This document shows positions 1 through 9,170 of a stretch of 41,432 nt of DNA, in pieces. This DNA comes from Lentisphaerota bacterium (GTDB lineage: Bacteria; Verrucomicrobiota; Lentisphaeria; Victivallales; Victivallaceae). The DNA lies in contig SUVS01000024.1 in assembly GCA_015061885.1 (NCBI GenBank), positions 1 through 41,432 of the forward strand. The letters run 5' to 3'. A program made the position numbers and the translations under genes. Below the pieces are notes generated by a model. That model worked only from the letters and a program-made list of their open reading frames with translations, was not told the DNA's origin and made no database searches. Every line of letters starts with the position of its first letter. Position 1 is the stretch's first letter.

Positions 1-3000
1 CATTCGGTTCTGAAGTTACTCTTGAAGGTCCGGCTCTGAAAAGAGCAGTGCATATTGCCAATCCGGCAGTTGAACTCAAACTGGAAGATGCGTTGGCTTA
101 CAAAACCGCAACGCAGAACAGATCTGCATTTTACCAGCAGAAACTCAACTGGAAAACCGGAGACATCAAGCAGCTGATAGTTACGGCAAGATTTGATAAT
201 CCAGGCAGATTGCGTTTTGCCGGTCAAACAGCCACACCGGAGGGGAAACAAGGTTCCGTCGGTGTTTATACAGATGTCATTCCTGACGGGAAATATCATG
301 ACTACATATTCAATGTATCAGCTAATCCCGGCTGGAAAGGTATTCTCACCAATTATGAACTGCGTTTTATGGGGCCGGAAAATACAGAGTTTGCCCTGAA
401 AAAGATAGCGTCATCGGCCAATACTGTTATCAAGTATATGGGCAAAACTGTCAAAAGGAAAATTCTTACTTATAAAACCAAAGATCTGCCTTGCAATGAT
501 ACTTTGAAAACTCAAGTTACCGGCGATTTCGGCAGTTTTTATCAGCAGAAGCTGGCGTGGAAGTCTGACGAGATAAACACCGTAAGTTTCATGCTCAAGA
601 GCGATGCTCCCGGTTCTCTGCGGTTTATTTGTATGCTCAAAAGTGCCGATGGCAAACAGAGCAAAGCCATCTCTATGCCGCCACGGAATGTTCCCGGAGA
701 CAACGAGTATCACTTATACACTTTCAAGCTGGACAGTCATCCGGATTTTAACGGAACTCTTACCAACTACGAACTCCGGTTCAGCGGCAGTAAAAATGCT
801 ACGCTGGAACTTCAGGAAATGACGGCTGAAAAAACCGCTCCGGCTCAAAAAAAAATTAATTTAACAGCCAAACCGGCCCCGGCGGCGGCACCGGCAAAGA
901 CAACCATCTTTACCGGTCAGGAACTCGCCGGAGCTGATTTGAAGAAACGCATACAACTGTTTAGAGCCCAGGCTGTTGCCGCAGAAAAAGATGTTGTTGC
1001 AGCAAAAATAAAAATCAATACCATCGGCGGTTTTTTTCAGAACAATGTAAAATACAGTACTGCTGATTACAAGCAACTTGAAATCTCTCTGGCGGCTGAT
1101 GCTCCCGGGTATTGGAAGGTTGCTGCTGCCTGCCAGTCGAACGGTCAGCAGTCGGCTGCCGGGAGTAATACGGTAGCCGTGGTTCCGGATGGTAAATTTC
1201 ACACCTATGTATTCGAGCTCGGAAATCATCACAACTGGACAGGCTTTGTCAGCAACTGGGAAGTCCGTTTCCTCGGTTATGAGCCTGTTAATATTGCCAT
1301 CAAAAAAGTCAGATGGGTGGAAAAATCCAATTTGATTGCCAATGCACAAAATCTGCCGGTCAATAAAGAGATAGTTACCGGTAAACTTCTGCCGCGGGCC
1401 AAATGTCAGCTCAACTGGGTCGATGGCGAATGTCCCGGAGCGGTTCTGCGTTTCTACGACCGCAACTTCAAAGAGATCCCCGGAACTGCAGTGGAGCTGA
1501 AGCCCGGCGAAAAAAGCGTAACATTCAACTCGCCTGAAATGCAGATCGAGCCACGCATAACTGTCAATGGCAAATCTTCCGGCTATCCGCAGCTTTTGCA
1601 ACTGGAATATATTCCGCCGCGGGAAACCGGCAACACCATTCCGTGGCGCGGCAACTGGCTGTGGCCGAAAAAAGGTCCCGGCTGGCTTAACAAACTTATC
1701 TGGTTTGAACGCAGATTTACTCTGGATGAAAAACCGGATTTCGGTGTCATTTCTGCTGTCGGCGATGACAGTTGCTTTGTCTATGTCAACGGCAAACATC
1801 TTGGACATACCCGCAAATGGGATGTCGCCGGCAGATACGATATGACCAAATACCTCAAAAAAGGCGAAAATGTCATCCTGTGCCGGGTCAGAAATATCGA
1901 CTCCTGGGGCGGTTTGCTCGCCAATGTCTATGTGCGGAGCGGCAATCGGGATCTTTTCTTTGATACTGATGAAAAATGGACTATGAACACCACTGCCAAT
2001 ACCGATCGCTATCTGCCGCAATGCAAAGAACCCGCCAAGGTCATCGGTCCGGCTTCCATGGCTCCGTGGAATAGCGGTATGGAGTACCGGCATGCCGGAG
2101 AACAGGGTATCTTGCAGTTGATAAAATCCGAACCCGGCAAATTGACGGTCAAGGTGGAAAGAAAGCCGGTCACTGAAACCAAACGGCTGCGTTTTGAAAT
2201 ACACCACGACAATGGCAATAAACACCATTTCATGCTCAACATTTCTCCCGGAAGCGATGAGTGGAAAGTCGGCGAAACAATTACTTTGACTTACCGCCTG
2301 CCATACTTTGACCAGGGTTCTGCCAAACTCTATTGCGTTGACGATTTTGTGTATATAAAAAGCAAAGAGGCTTTGCATACTTTCAACCGCAAAGCCAATC
2401 CTCCGGCATTGCGTCGTGCCAGTTGGGTCAACAGCCCCCGTTTAAGGCTGAAGATGGATGACGAGATCATAAACCCCATTCTCTGGCATGCCCCCGGATC
2501 ATTCCGGCGGCTTGCACCGCTGGCAAATTTGCAAAACAATAACTTTAAAGCATATCGCATAAGTGCCCGTTTCAGTGATTTCTGGAAACCGGACGGTACT
2601 TTTGATTTCTCCGTATTTGATAATCATGTGGCTACATTGCTTACGCTTGCACCTGACGCAGTTTTTGCTGTGCATATTTACAGTTCCATGCCGGAATGGT
2701 GGTTGGAACGCAATCCGGAAAGTATCAGCACACACGAAAACAACCGCCCCCGCGATCTCTGGCTTGACCATCAGGCTCTGGGGGCAAAAAAGTGGAAAAC
2801 TGAAGGGGTGATTCCGCTCAAAGCTCTCTATGACCACATCAAAAACAGCAACTATGCCGACCGCGTATGGGGCGTAAGTTTTACTGAAAACAACTGCGGC
2901 GAATGGTTCTGGACATCTGCCGATGGCAATCGCCGTCTTTCATACGCCGGATACAGTCCGGCTGATTTGGAAACATTCAAAGAGATGCTCCGCAAGTGGT

Positions 3001-4514
3001 ACAAAACTGATGAAGCGTTGGCAAAGGCGTGGAAAAAGCCCGGTTTGACCTTTGATACCGTAAAAATGCCATCCCATGAAATCGCCCGCAAAGGTACAGT
3101 CGGCGAATTGCTCGACCCGGAAAAAGATATGATGATGATCGACTTTTTCAAATTCCGCAGTCTGGTATTGGCTGATGTGCTGAACCATTTCGGGAAATTC
3201 ACCAAAGAACAGACCGACGGCAAATGGCTGGTCGGAGCTTATTACGGATATTTTTCGGAAATGATCGCCAACTACCGCCGCAATATTCAGAGCAACGGGC
3301 ATAACGGTTTTATGGAAACAGTTTTAAGTCCTTACTTTGATTTTACTCATGCACCGTTGCGTTACACATTGCGTAAAACCGGTCAGCCGGGAGCGTTGAT
3401 GCATGTCTGGGATCCGTGGGTATTGCGGGGCAAAGCTGTATTTATAGAACAGGATGTACGCACCAGTTATACACCTAAAACGTCAGATCCGGTGTACTGT
3501 GGTACTCCCGATCGCCCGCAGAATGATGTCGGGCAGTTTATCCGTTCGCTGGGCAGTACCATTGCTACGGGTACACTCAATTACTGGTACGACCTCGATG
3601 GCGGTCAATTTGATGAAAAAGCGATCAACGATGCCGTTACTGCTACAACAGATGTTTTTTTGAGTATTGGGGATGTGCAAGGCACTACTCCGTTTGAAGT
3701 CTGTGTGGTCAACAGCCGCGATTCGGTCTGGTACACCAAATATGCCGATGATGACAACCCCACATCCATGGCTTCGGAATTTATTTACAAGCATGTCAAC
3801 CAGTTGGCTGTACCGTTCCGCAATCTGATGGTCTATGATTTGCTGGACAGCAAGGTCAAGCTGGAAAAACTCAAGTTCTATATCATGCATCCGATGATCA
3901 TGTTGACCGCCGGACAGCGTAAGAAACTTATGGAGCGTTTTGAACGCGAAAAAGCCGTGGTGGTCTGGCTGTACAGTGCCGGGGCATCTTATCCAACTCA
4001 CGGCCCGTCAGCAAAGAACAACGGCGACTTCCTCGGTATCAAATTTGATATGAAAGTTGAAAAAACTGTTCCGAAAATGACCCTGATCCCGGAATTCAAC
4101 AGCTTGAAATGCGAAAATTACAACGTAAGCAGTCCGTGGTTCTATCCGGTCAGCGGCTATGACCGGGTAATCGGCAGAACCGACGACGGCAAACCGGCTC
4201 TGGTGGAAAAGAAGATCAACGGTGCTACGCACTATTTCAGCACATTGACCAATCTGCCGTTGGAGTTTTACGCCAAATTGATGGACCAAAACAATGTCCA
4301 CCGCTACAGTAAAACTGTGAATAAAGATCAATACTGGATCGGTAACGATGTGGTATTTCTGCATGCCACCGGTTCCGGCGATCGTTTACTGAATCTGCCG
4401 AAAGGTACTTATGCCAAAGGTATTGCCGGGCCGGTACCGGAAAAACTCAACAGCGGAGAAAAATTCAAAGTCCGCAGCGGTATGACCTATGGCTTCCAGA
4501 TCATAAAAAAATAA
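1..4514 (+). CDS. Large modular GH42-like glycoside hydrolase, 5'-truncated by window edge
   Basis: The frame is open to the left edge, so the GTG at 48 is only the first possible start inside the window; the true start lies upstream. Residues below are counted from that GTG. Three related modules of about 130 residues occupy roughly 25-122, 160-260 and 325-425, each with a FYQQKL/FFQNNV-type opening and an ending like TNYELRF.G; the first bases of the window encode the tail of a fourth copy. A jelly-roll segment (about 530-645) resembles the sugar-binding domains of GH2/GH78 enzymes. A TIM-barrel region (about 800-1300) has GH42-like features: a GEW motif with Glu952 as candidate acid/base, the SPADLETF segment, and Glu1134 in IEQDVRTSY as candidate nucleophile. 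Beta-galactosidase-type activity is inferred, not shown. It is followed by a strong hairpin and a second glycosidase-like gene in the same direction. Confidence 0.75.
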   Translation, partial: FGSEVTLEGPALKRAVHIANPAVELKLEDALAYKTATQNRSAFYQQKLNWKTGDIKQLIVTARFDNPGRLRFAGQTATPEGKQGSVGVYTDVIPDGKYHDYIFNVSANPGWKGILTNYELRFMGPENTEFALKKIASSANTVIKYMGKTVKRKILTYKTKDLPCNDTLKTQVTGDFGSFYQQKLAWKSDEINTVSFMLKSDAPGSLRFICMLKSADGKQSKAISMPPRNVPGDNEYHLYTFKLDSHPDFNGTLTNYELRFSGSKNATLELQEMTAEKTAPAQKKINLTAKPAPAAAPAKTTIFTGQELAGADLKKRIQLFRAQAVAAEKDVVAAKIKINTIGGFFQNNVKYSTADYKQLEISLAADAPGYWKVAAACQSNGQQSAAGSNTVAVVPDGKFHTYVFELGNHHNWTGFVSNWEVRFLGYEPVNIAIKKVRWVEKSNLIANAQNLPVNKEIVTGKLLPRAKCQLNWVDGECPGAVLRFYDRNFKEIPGTAVELKPGEKSVTFNSPEMQIEPRITVNGKSSGYPQLLQLEYIPPRETGNTIPWRGNWLWPKKGPGWLNKLIWFERRFTLDEKPDFGVISAVGDDSCFVYVNGKHLGHTRKWDVAGRYDMTKYLKKGENVILCRVRNIDSWGGLLANVYVRSGNRDLFFDTDEKWTMNTTANTDRYLPQCKEPAKVIGPASMAPWNSGMEYRHAGEQGILQLIKSEPGKLTVKVERKPVTETKRLRFEIHHDNGNKHHFMLNISPGSDEWKVGETITLTYRLPYFDQGSAKLYCVDDFVYIKSKEALHTFNRKANPPALRRASWVNSPRLRLKMDDEIINPILWHAPGSFRRLAPLANLQNNNFKAYRISARFSDFWKPDGTFDFSVFDNHVATLLTLAPDAVFAVHIYSSMPEWWLERNPESISTHENNRPRDLWLDHQALGAKKWKTEGVIPLKALYDHIKNSNYADRVWGVSFTENNCGEWFWTSADGNRRLSYAGYSPADLETFKEMLRKWYKTDEALAKAWKKPGLTFDTVKMPSHEIARKGTVGELLDPEKDMMMIDFFKFRSLVLADVLNHFGKFTKEQTDGKWLVGAYYGYFSEMIANYRRNIQSNGHNGFMETVLSPYFDFTHAPLRYTLRKTGQPGALMHVWDPWVLRGKAVFIEQDVRTSYTPKTSDPVYCGTPDRPQNDVGQFIRSLGSTIATGTLNYWYDLDGGQFDEKAINDAVTATTDVFLSIGDVQGTTPFEVCVVNSRDSVWYTKYADDDNPTSMASEFIYKHVNQLAVPFRNLMVYDLLDSKVKLEKLKFYIMHPMIMLTAGQRKKLMERFEREKAVVVWLYSAGASYPTHGPSAKNNGDFLGIKFDMKVEKTVPKMTLIPEFNSLKCENYNVSSPWFYPVSGYDRVIGRTDDGKPALVEKKINGATHYFSTLTNLPLEFYAKLMDQNNVHRYSKTVNKDQYWIGNDVVFLHATGSGDRLLNLPKGTYAKGIAGPVPEKLNSGEKFKVRSGMTYGFQIIKK

Positions 4515-4518
4515 CATG

Positions 4519-4549
4519 TTTCCTCCCCGGTTTTCAGCCGGGGAGGAAA
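4519..4549 (+). terminator. Perfect 12-bp hairpin after the GH42-like gene
   Basis: Arms 4519-4530 and 4538-4549 are perfectly complementary, GC-rich (contain CCTCCCCGG/CCGGGGAGG) and enclose a 7-nt loop. It begins four bases after the TAA. No T-tract follows on either strand, so it is more likely a transcript-stabilising or processing hairpin, or an atypical terminator, than a classical intrinsic terminator. It also argues against translation starting at the ATG at 4516. Confidence 0.6.
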
Positions 4550-4581
4550 TCCGCAAACAGTTCATATCGGGAAAAAAAGTT

Positions 4582-5943
4582 ATGAGCAATAAATTACAGC
4601 ACAAATTATTTTGGAATTGGGATCACTCCACCAATTGGAAACTCAATGTCAACGGTATTCAGAATACCGGCGTGGGCAACTATTACACCAAAGCTCCTGA
4701 AGTATTTGAAACCGACTTCAAACGGATGGTTGACTTTGCCGCCGCCAACGGCATTGATGCCATTGGTGTAGTAGGGCTTTTGCGTGAATGTCACGGCGGA
4801 GAATTTGCCGCCCGCAGACTTTGCACTTATGCCCGCGAAAAGGGTGTCCGCATTTATATTATCGCCGGACTTTACAGTTATGGCGGACTTTTTTATGAGG
4901 GCGATCACCCTTTGAGTCTGGAAACTTTTCTGGCGAAAAATCCGGAATGTATCGGACGCAATATCGGCGGTGATAAAACCGTTGTACCCAGAACCGATAA
5001 ACACAATAAAATCGAATATTGCGGATGTCCTTCCAGCAAGACTTTGAATAATTACATTCTGGATTGTCTGGATCTTCTGTTCCGGATGATCCCGGATCTG
5101 GGCGGTATCCAGATGGAAGCCGGCGACAGCTGGCTCGGCTTGTGCCATTGCGATAAATGCCGGGAACGGCGGGAAGCTATGAAAGCCGATAAATACCGCA
5201 GTCCGGCATTCTATTTTGCTGATATGGCAAATATTTATCCGCAGGCCGGAGAGGTCGTCCGCACCTCCAACCCCAATGCGTGGGTCATCTGCGAAATGTA
5301 TGGGCATTTCCGCAACAATCCGGCTTTCTTCGATGCCAACAATCCGGCGATCAAAGAGTTGACAAAAATGCCGGACAGTACTTTCCTGCAATGGGGCGAC
5401 CGCCGGTTGGATTATGATGCCTGGGCAAAAGACCCGCTGCTGCCGGAACACTTACGCAAATTCCAGCACATTTTCCGTTGCCACCACTCTACACAGTGGG
5501 CGGGCGGACGGCACACGCTGGCGGTGGAAGAAGTCCGACGGCAGTGCGAAATGGCATACCGATCCGGTATGCAGAGTGTTTCAATGTTCGGGGAGTGTTC
5601 GCCCTTTAACTCCACAAGCGAGTTCAACTATCTGGCATTGAATTATTTTGGTGATAATCCGCTTAACAGTACCGATGATTTTGCCAGAGATGTAATGGCT
5701 GATCTGCTCGGCGGCAACAGCGATCACGCCCGCAGTTTTCTGCAATTCGGCGTATTGACCAAAACACCGGAAAAAATCCCCGCCGCGGTTCAGGAAATCG
5801 TTAAAATCACTGCCGGGATCAAAGATAATGATGCGTTGAGAAGATGGCTTTATCTTGCCAATTTCCTCAACAGTTATTATTGGGAATTCATGCACGAAAA
5901 CCGTGCTGCAAGTGCCCAGAAACTCAATCTGGATATGGTTTGA
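4582..5943 (+). CDS. Unclassified TIM-barrel glycosidase-like protein
   Basis: 453 residues from the ATG at 4582. An in-frame ATG at 4516 is rejected because that stretch is the intergenic hairpin and encodes no conserved sequence. I do not recognise an established family. Visible features are a start similar to TIM-barrel hydrolases (aromatic-rich WNWDHS, then a DFAAANGIDAIGVVG beta-alpha unit), a cysteine-rich patch CGCPSS, and shortly after Glu179 in GIQMEAGDS a CHCDKC cluster (Cys188, 190, 193). A C.CPS region followed by an acidic strand and C.C..C resembles the DUF4838/alpha-glucuronidase-like and GH20/84-like barrels only distantly. No signal peptide is seen. It probably shares a transcript with the upstream GH42-like gene (67-base gap). 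A glycosidase role is inferred from the fold impression and neighbours. Confidence 0.6.
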   Translation: MSNKLQHKLFWNWDHSTNWKLNVNGIQNTGVGNYYTKAPEVFETDFKRMVDFAAANGIDAIGVVGLLRECHGGEFAARRLCTYAREKGVRIYIIAGLYSYGGLFYEGDHPLSLETFLAKNPECIGRNIGGDKTVVPRTDKHNKIEYCGCPSSKTLNNYILDCLDLLFRMIPDLGGIQMEAGDSWLGLCHCDKCRERREAMKADKYRSPAFYFADMANIYPQAGEVVRTSNPNAWVICEMYGHFRNNPAFFDANNPAIKELTKMPDSTFLQWGDRRLDYDAWAKDPLLPEHLRKFQHIFRCHHSTQWAGGRHTLAVEEVRRQCEMAYRSGMQSVSMFGECSPFNSTSEFNYLALNYFGDNPLNSTDDFARDVMADLLGGNSDHARSFLQFGVLTKTPEKIPAAVQEIVKITAGIKDNDALRRWLYLANFLNSYYWEFMHENRAASAQKLNLDMV

Positions 5944-5964
5944 ACACCCCTGTAAACTTTATAA

Positions 5965-6011
5965 GAGGTAAATTCAAAAGTCATCCAAAGCAGAACTTTT
6001 GAATTTACCTC
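5965..6011. terminator. Perfect 17-bp hairpin between convergent genes
   Basis: Arms 5965-5981 and 5995-6011 (GAGGTAAATTCAAAAGT and its exact complement) enclose a 13-nt loop. It lies in the 130-base gap between the glycosidase-like gene (plus) and the Gfo/Idh/MocA gene (minus), so it can fold in transcripts of both. There is no immediate T-tract; a run of six T follows on the plus strand only about 10 bases later. Confidence 0.6.
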
Positions 6012-6075
6012 GATGATAAAATTTTTTCAAGTCTGGCGTGTCAGCTTAATTAAATTCCGGATGGAGTGCCGTTTT

Positions 6076-7332
6076 TTATTCTGAACAGTCTTCGACTACT
6101 TCGTCCAGGCTCCAGGCTGAATTTACTGTGTCGTAACGGTTTACCCATTTGCCGTTGGTGAAATCCGGGAACGCTACCGGCATTGACCCCATTGCCACTG
6201 ATTGTTCCGAAAGGGCGGTCACACTCATCCACGCGGCTATATCATATACATCGATCGGGGTTTGAGAATTATTTCTTACCGCATCAAAAAATGCTTTCAA
6301 TGCCAGAGAGTCCATGCCGCCGTGACCCCCGATAACCGGATTGTTCCGCCAGATGGGGTGTTCAAACTTTTCGTAATAATCTTCCACATTGTCCCAGCTG
6401 TGTTCAAAGTAAGGATTTCCGGCGGCATCGAGTTTTTCTTCTGTCTTGCTCATTCCCTCAATAAATATGCCGTTGCGTTCTTCCAACCACAAGCCTCTGG
6501 TGCCCTGAACCCGGCAGTCGCGGCTGTAAGGGCGGGGCAGTGATACGCTGTGGGTCATGGTAATGGTTTCGCCATTGGCACACTTGATAACGGTGGTGAT
6601 GACATCGCCCTGATTGTAGCGGATTCTGCCCCTGCCGGTAGCTTCGGCATCGGCGGCAAAACCCACTGCTTTGCTGGCGGTGGAAGTCAGAGTCAGAAAG
6701 CGGTTGCCCCGGTTGATCCGCAATATCTTGGCAATGGGCCCCAGCCCGTGTGTCGGATAGAGTTCTCCATTGCGGCAGAGGTTGTGTTTTTCCCGCTCGG
6801 TGCGGCCGGCGTTGGCACTGGAGAGTTCATAGCGTATATCGTGTTCGTAGCCGCATGAACAATGTACGAGTTCACCGAACAGACCTTGGCGTGCCAGATT
6901 CATTGTCAGGAGTTCATTTCTGCCGTAACAGCAGTTTTCCAGCATCATACAGCCAACTCCGGTGCTTTCGGCGGCGTGAACCAGCTGCCACAACTCTTCC
7001 ACGCTGGAAGCTCCGCCGACTTCGATCCCGGCATATTTGCCGGCGGCGAGGGCATCGCGGGCGATCTGCAAATGCGAATTCCATCCGGTCGGGATCAATA
7101 CTGCCTGAACATTTTTATCTGCCAGCAAATCTTTGTGATTGCGGTAAACTGTGGGGAACTTTACCTGATTGCGGGCAAAAACCTCCCGCATTTTTTCAAT
7201 GGGTTTTTCGGCAATATCGCACAGGGCACTTACTTCGACTTCTCCGGGCATAGCGAAAATGCTTGCCAGCAAAGTTTCAGCCCGCGGGCCCAGACCGATG
7301 ATACCGATTTTTACAACATTTTTTTTATCCAT
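6076..7332 (-). CDS. Gfo/Idh/MocA family oxidoreductase
   Basis: 418 residues from the ATG at 7332, chosen because GAGG sits nine bases upstream; the longer frame begins with a TTG that lies too close. The N-terminus VVKIGIIGLGPRAETLL is a Rossmann dinucleotide-binding motif, followed by ALCDIAEKP and a VLIPTGWNSHLQIARDAL segment where family members bind NAD(P) and sugar. The EVGGASSVEELWQLV stretch replaces the usual EKP motif: the lysine expected after Glu is not there, as in several divergent Gfo/Idh/MocA subgroups. Such proteins oxidise or epimerise sugars, or act on glycosides. It is divergent from the alpha-galactosidase gene and shares a 141-base regulatory gap with it. No signal peptide, so cytoplasmic. 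Substrate unknown. Confidence 0.85.
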   Translation of the reverse strand: MDKKNVVKIGIIGLGPRAETLLASIFAMPGEVEVSALCDIAEKPIEKMREVFARNQVKFPTVYRNHKDLLADKNVQAVLIPTGWNSHLQIARDALAAGKYAGIEVGGASSVEELWQLVHAAESTGVGCMMLENCCYGRNELLTMNLARQGLFGELVHCSCGYEHDIRYELSSANAGRTEREKHNLCRNGELYPTHGLGPIAKILRINRGNRFLTLTSTASKAVGFAADAEATGRGRIRYNQGDVITTVIKCANGETITMTHSVSLPRPYSRDCRVQGTRGLWLEERNGIFIEGMSKTEEKLDAAGNPYFEHSWDNVEDYYEKFEHPIWRNNPVIGGHGGMDSLALKAFFDAVRNNSQTPIDVYDIAAWMSVTALSEQSVAMGSMPVAFPDFTNGKWVNRYDTVNSAWSLDEVVEDCSE

Positions 7333-7354
7333 AAAAACATACCTCAAATAAATA

Positions 7355-7370
7355 GTTGATCGAACTCAAC
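7355..7370. promoter_or_regulatory. 16-bp inverted repeat at predicted transcription start
   Basis: GTTGA-TCGAAC-TCAAC: perfect 5-bp arms around a 6-base centre, lying directly downstream of the -10 box predicted for the oxidoreductase gene. Position and symmetry suit a repressor operator (LacI/GntR size), but no regulator gene is present in the window. Confidence 0.35.
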
Positions 7371-7372
7371 AT

Positions 7373-7400
7373 AATATAAATCGCAAGCAAAAAAAATCAA
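7373..7400 (-). promoter_or_regulatory. Candidate promoter of the oxidoreductase gene
   Basis: On the minus strand TTGATT (7395-7400), a 16-base spacer and TATATT (7373-7378). The start point would be near 7366, about 35 bases before the ATG. Confidence 0.45.
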
Positions 7401-7418
7401 ATCGGTTTTTTGCTTTGC
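7383..7418. promoter_or_regulatory. Imperfect inverted repeat spanning both -35 boxes
   Basis: GCAAGCAAAAAA (7383-7394) faces TTTTTTGCTTTGC (7406-7418); the arms match apart from one extra base. The element overlaps the -35 regions of both divergent promoters, so a single bound protein could control the oxidoreductase and the alpha-galactosidase together. Confidence 0.35.
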
Positions 7419-7437
7419 TTTAAATTGAATGTATATT
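7410..7437 (+). promoter_or_regulatory. Candidate promoter of the alpha-galactosidase gene
   Basis: TTGCTT (7410-7415), 16-base spacer, TATATT (7432-7437). The ATG is at 7474, giving a leader of about 30 bases. Confidence 0.45.
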
Positions 7438-7473
7438 ATTTCCGGCAAAAAAAGAGATATAAGGCTGTGATTT

Positions 7474-9087
7474 ATGAAAATAGATATTTTTAATGCAGAT
7501 AATAAACTTTTGTGCAGCGATCATGGATTGATAACTTGTGATATACTTGAGCAGAGCCGGGGCGAATTGTATATAAAAACCCTGATCCCGATAATTGATG
7601 TTGTCAGTGTATGGCACCCGGCACAACGGCGGCTGTCCCCGGCATTTCTGCCGTGGTTGCTGGAGTTTGACTGCGGAGCAAATATAGCGTATCCCATGTT
7701 CGTTTTTTTGGACAAAAATTATCATGCAGCATATTCCATAGCTTTGACAAATTGTATTGACGATTGTCATTGTTCGGCAAAAATGAATCAGGAACTTTGC
7801 TGTTATGAGCTGGTGTTTCACATTGCTGTAACTGCGGAAACTGAACCTTTTGAAATATTTTTTGACCAATCCCATGAGCCGCTGGCAGATGTTTTACAAT
7901 GTTACCGGAATATTGTTATGCCGCAAAACCCGGATTATCCAGCCGGAGCATGGGAGCCGGTGTATTGCACCTGGTACGCAGTACACACCGCTTTGACCGG
8001 AGATTACCTCCGGAGTAATGCCGCCGAAGCCGCCCGGTTGGGATTCGGCACATTCATTGTGGATGACGGCTGGTGTTTTGACGAAAATAAACGCGTGACG
8101 CCGGAAACTCTGCCCGATTGGTACCGGGATATAGGTGATTGGCAGCTTTCAGAAAATAAACTGCCGGGAATGAAGGCGATCATTGATGACGCTCAAAAAC
8201 TTGGTTTGAATTACATGTTCTGGGTCGCACCGTTTTTTGCCGGCCGCCGGAGCAGACTCAATGAAAAAGTCAGCAGCTATCTGACTGATCTGCACGAAGG
8301 TCAGCGTATTATTGACCCCGATGATAACACAGCTTCGCTTGCGGCAATGGAAAATATTCTGTCCATATTCAGAAATATGGATCTGGATGGCTTGAAAATC
8401 GACTTTTTGGATACCGTTTTGCCGGATGTGAAAAATCCGCATTGCCGCCCGGCAAGAAAATATATCAAGGAACTTGTCAGCAGGATCCGGGCGGTAAAGC
8501 CGGATGCTCTGATCGAATTCCGGCAGAATTATGCTACGCCGGTCAATGCCGGACTTGCTACAGCGTTCCGGGCGGCGGATGTGCCTTTTGATTATATGGA
8601 TAACTTCAACGAGTGTCTGCAATTAAGACTGCATTTGGGCGATAAGGTGCCGATCCATGCCGATCCGGTTTATTTTAATAATTGTGAAAGCGTGGAAACT
8701 GTCGGTCGGCACATGATCGCTTCGCTTGCCGGGGTGCCGATGCTTTCCATGGAGCTGGCAAGTATTGCTTCTGAACACAAAAAAGTGATTGCCAATTACA
8801 TAAATTTTTACCGGGAATATCAGAATATCCTGAATTCCGGTCATTGGCGTATTGAAAGCCGCAACGGATGCAATGTTTTTGCCGAATGCAGTAATGAAAA
8901 CGGAACAGTCATCATTCTTGCCGATGAAATGTTTGCAGAAAAAGCCATGCAAAATTGCCGTGGAAAAATTGCGGTATTAAATCTTTCCGGCAACAGCTTT
9001 ACTGCTGAAGGAACAGTTTTTGATCCTCAAGGCAATTTGCTTGAAAATAACATTGTTCCGCCCGGAGGAAGAGTTGTTCGGCAATAA
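7474..9087 (+). CDS. GH36-like alpha-galactosidase
   Basis: 537 residues. Alpha-galactosidases of clan GH-D remove terminal alpha-galactosyl units. The barrel starts near residue 150 with WEPVYCTWYA, then FGTFIVDDGWCFD, GDWQL, LPGMKAIIDDAQKLGL and a MFWVAPF strand. Asp310 in LDGLKIDFLD matches the KxD nucleophile and Asp369 in FRAADVPFDYMDN matches the acid/base. The N-terminal ~145 residues would form the usual beta-domain, and the C-terminal ~90 residues a small beta-sandwich. It is shorter than classical GH36 (about 700), nearer to compact forms. No signal peptide is seen, so it probably acts on imported oligosaccharides. The start has only a weak ribosome binding site. Divergent from the Gfo/Idh/MocA gene. 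Confidence 0.85.
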   Translation: MKIDIFNADNKLLCSDHGLITCDILEQSRGELYIKTLIPIIDVVSVWHPAQRRLSPAFLPWLLEFDCGANIAYPMFVFLDKNYHAAYSIALTNCIDDCHCSAKMNQELCCYELVFHIAVTAETEPFEIFFDQSHEPLADVLQCYRNIVMPQNPDYPAGAWEPVYCTWYAVHTALTGDYLRSNAAEAARLGFGTFIVDDGWCFDENKRVTPETLPDWYRDIGDWQLSENKLPGMKAIIDDAQKLGLNYMFWVAPFFAGRRSRLNEKVSSYLTDLHEGQRIIDPDDNTASLAAMENILSIFRNMDLDGLKIDFLDTVLPDVKNPHCRPARKYIKELVSRIRAVKPDALIEFRQNYATPVNAGLATAFRAADVPFDYMDNFNECLQLRLHLGDKVPIHADPVYFNNCESVETVGRHMIASLAGVPMLSMELASIASEHKKVIANYINFYREYQNILNSGHWRIESRNGCNVFAECSNENGTVIILADEMFAEKAMQNCRGKIAVLNLSGNSFTAEGTVFDPQGNLLENNIVPPGGRVVRQ

Positions 9088-9105
9088 AATTGCATTGCAG
9101 ATATT

Positions 9106-9133
9106 TTGCTTTATCGGATAACAGCGGTATATG
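9106..9133 (+). promoter_or_regulatory. Weak candidate promoter before the aldolase gene
   Basis: TTGCTT (9106-9111), 16-base spacer, TATATG (9128-9133), within the 83-base gap. The aldolase could equally be co-transcribed with the alpha-galactosidase. Confidence 0.25.
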
Positions 9134-9170
9134 CCGTAAAAAATCAAGTTGAATATGAGATGAGTGATTT

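Noticed and set aside
861-2378. 505-codon minus-strand open frame opposite the GH42-like gene
   Set aside because: Its sequence shows no domain and it lies wholly antisense to a clear modular protein; it is a codon-usage shadow.
4516-4581. N-terminal extension of the second glycosidase-like gene
   Set aside because: The stretch is the 12-bp hairpin plus spacer, so the ATG at 4582 is the better start.
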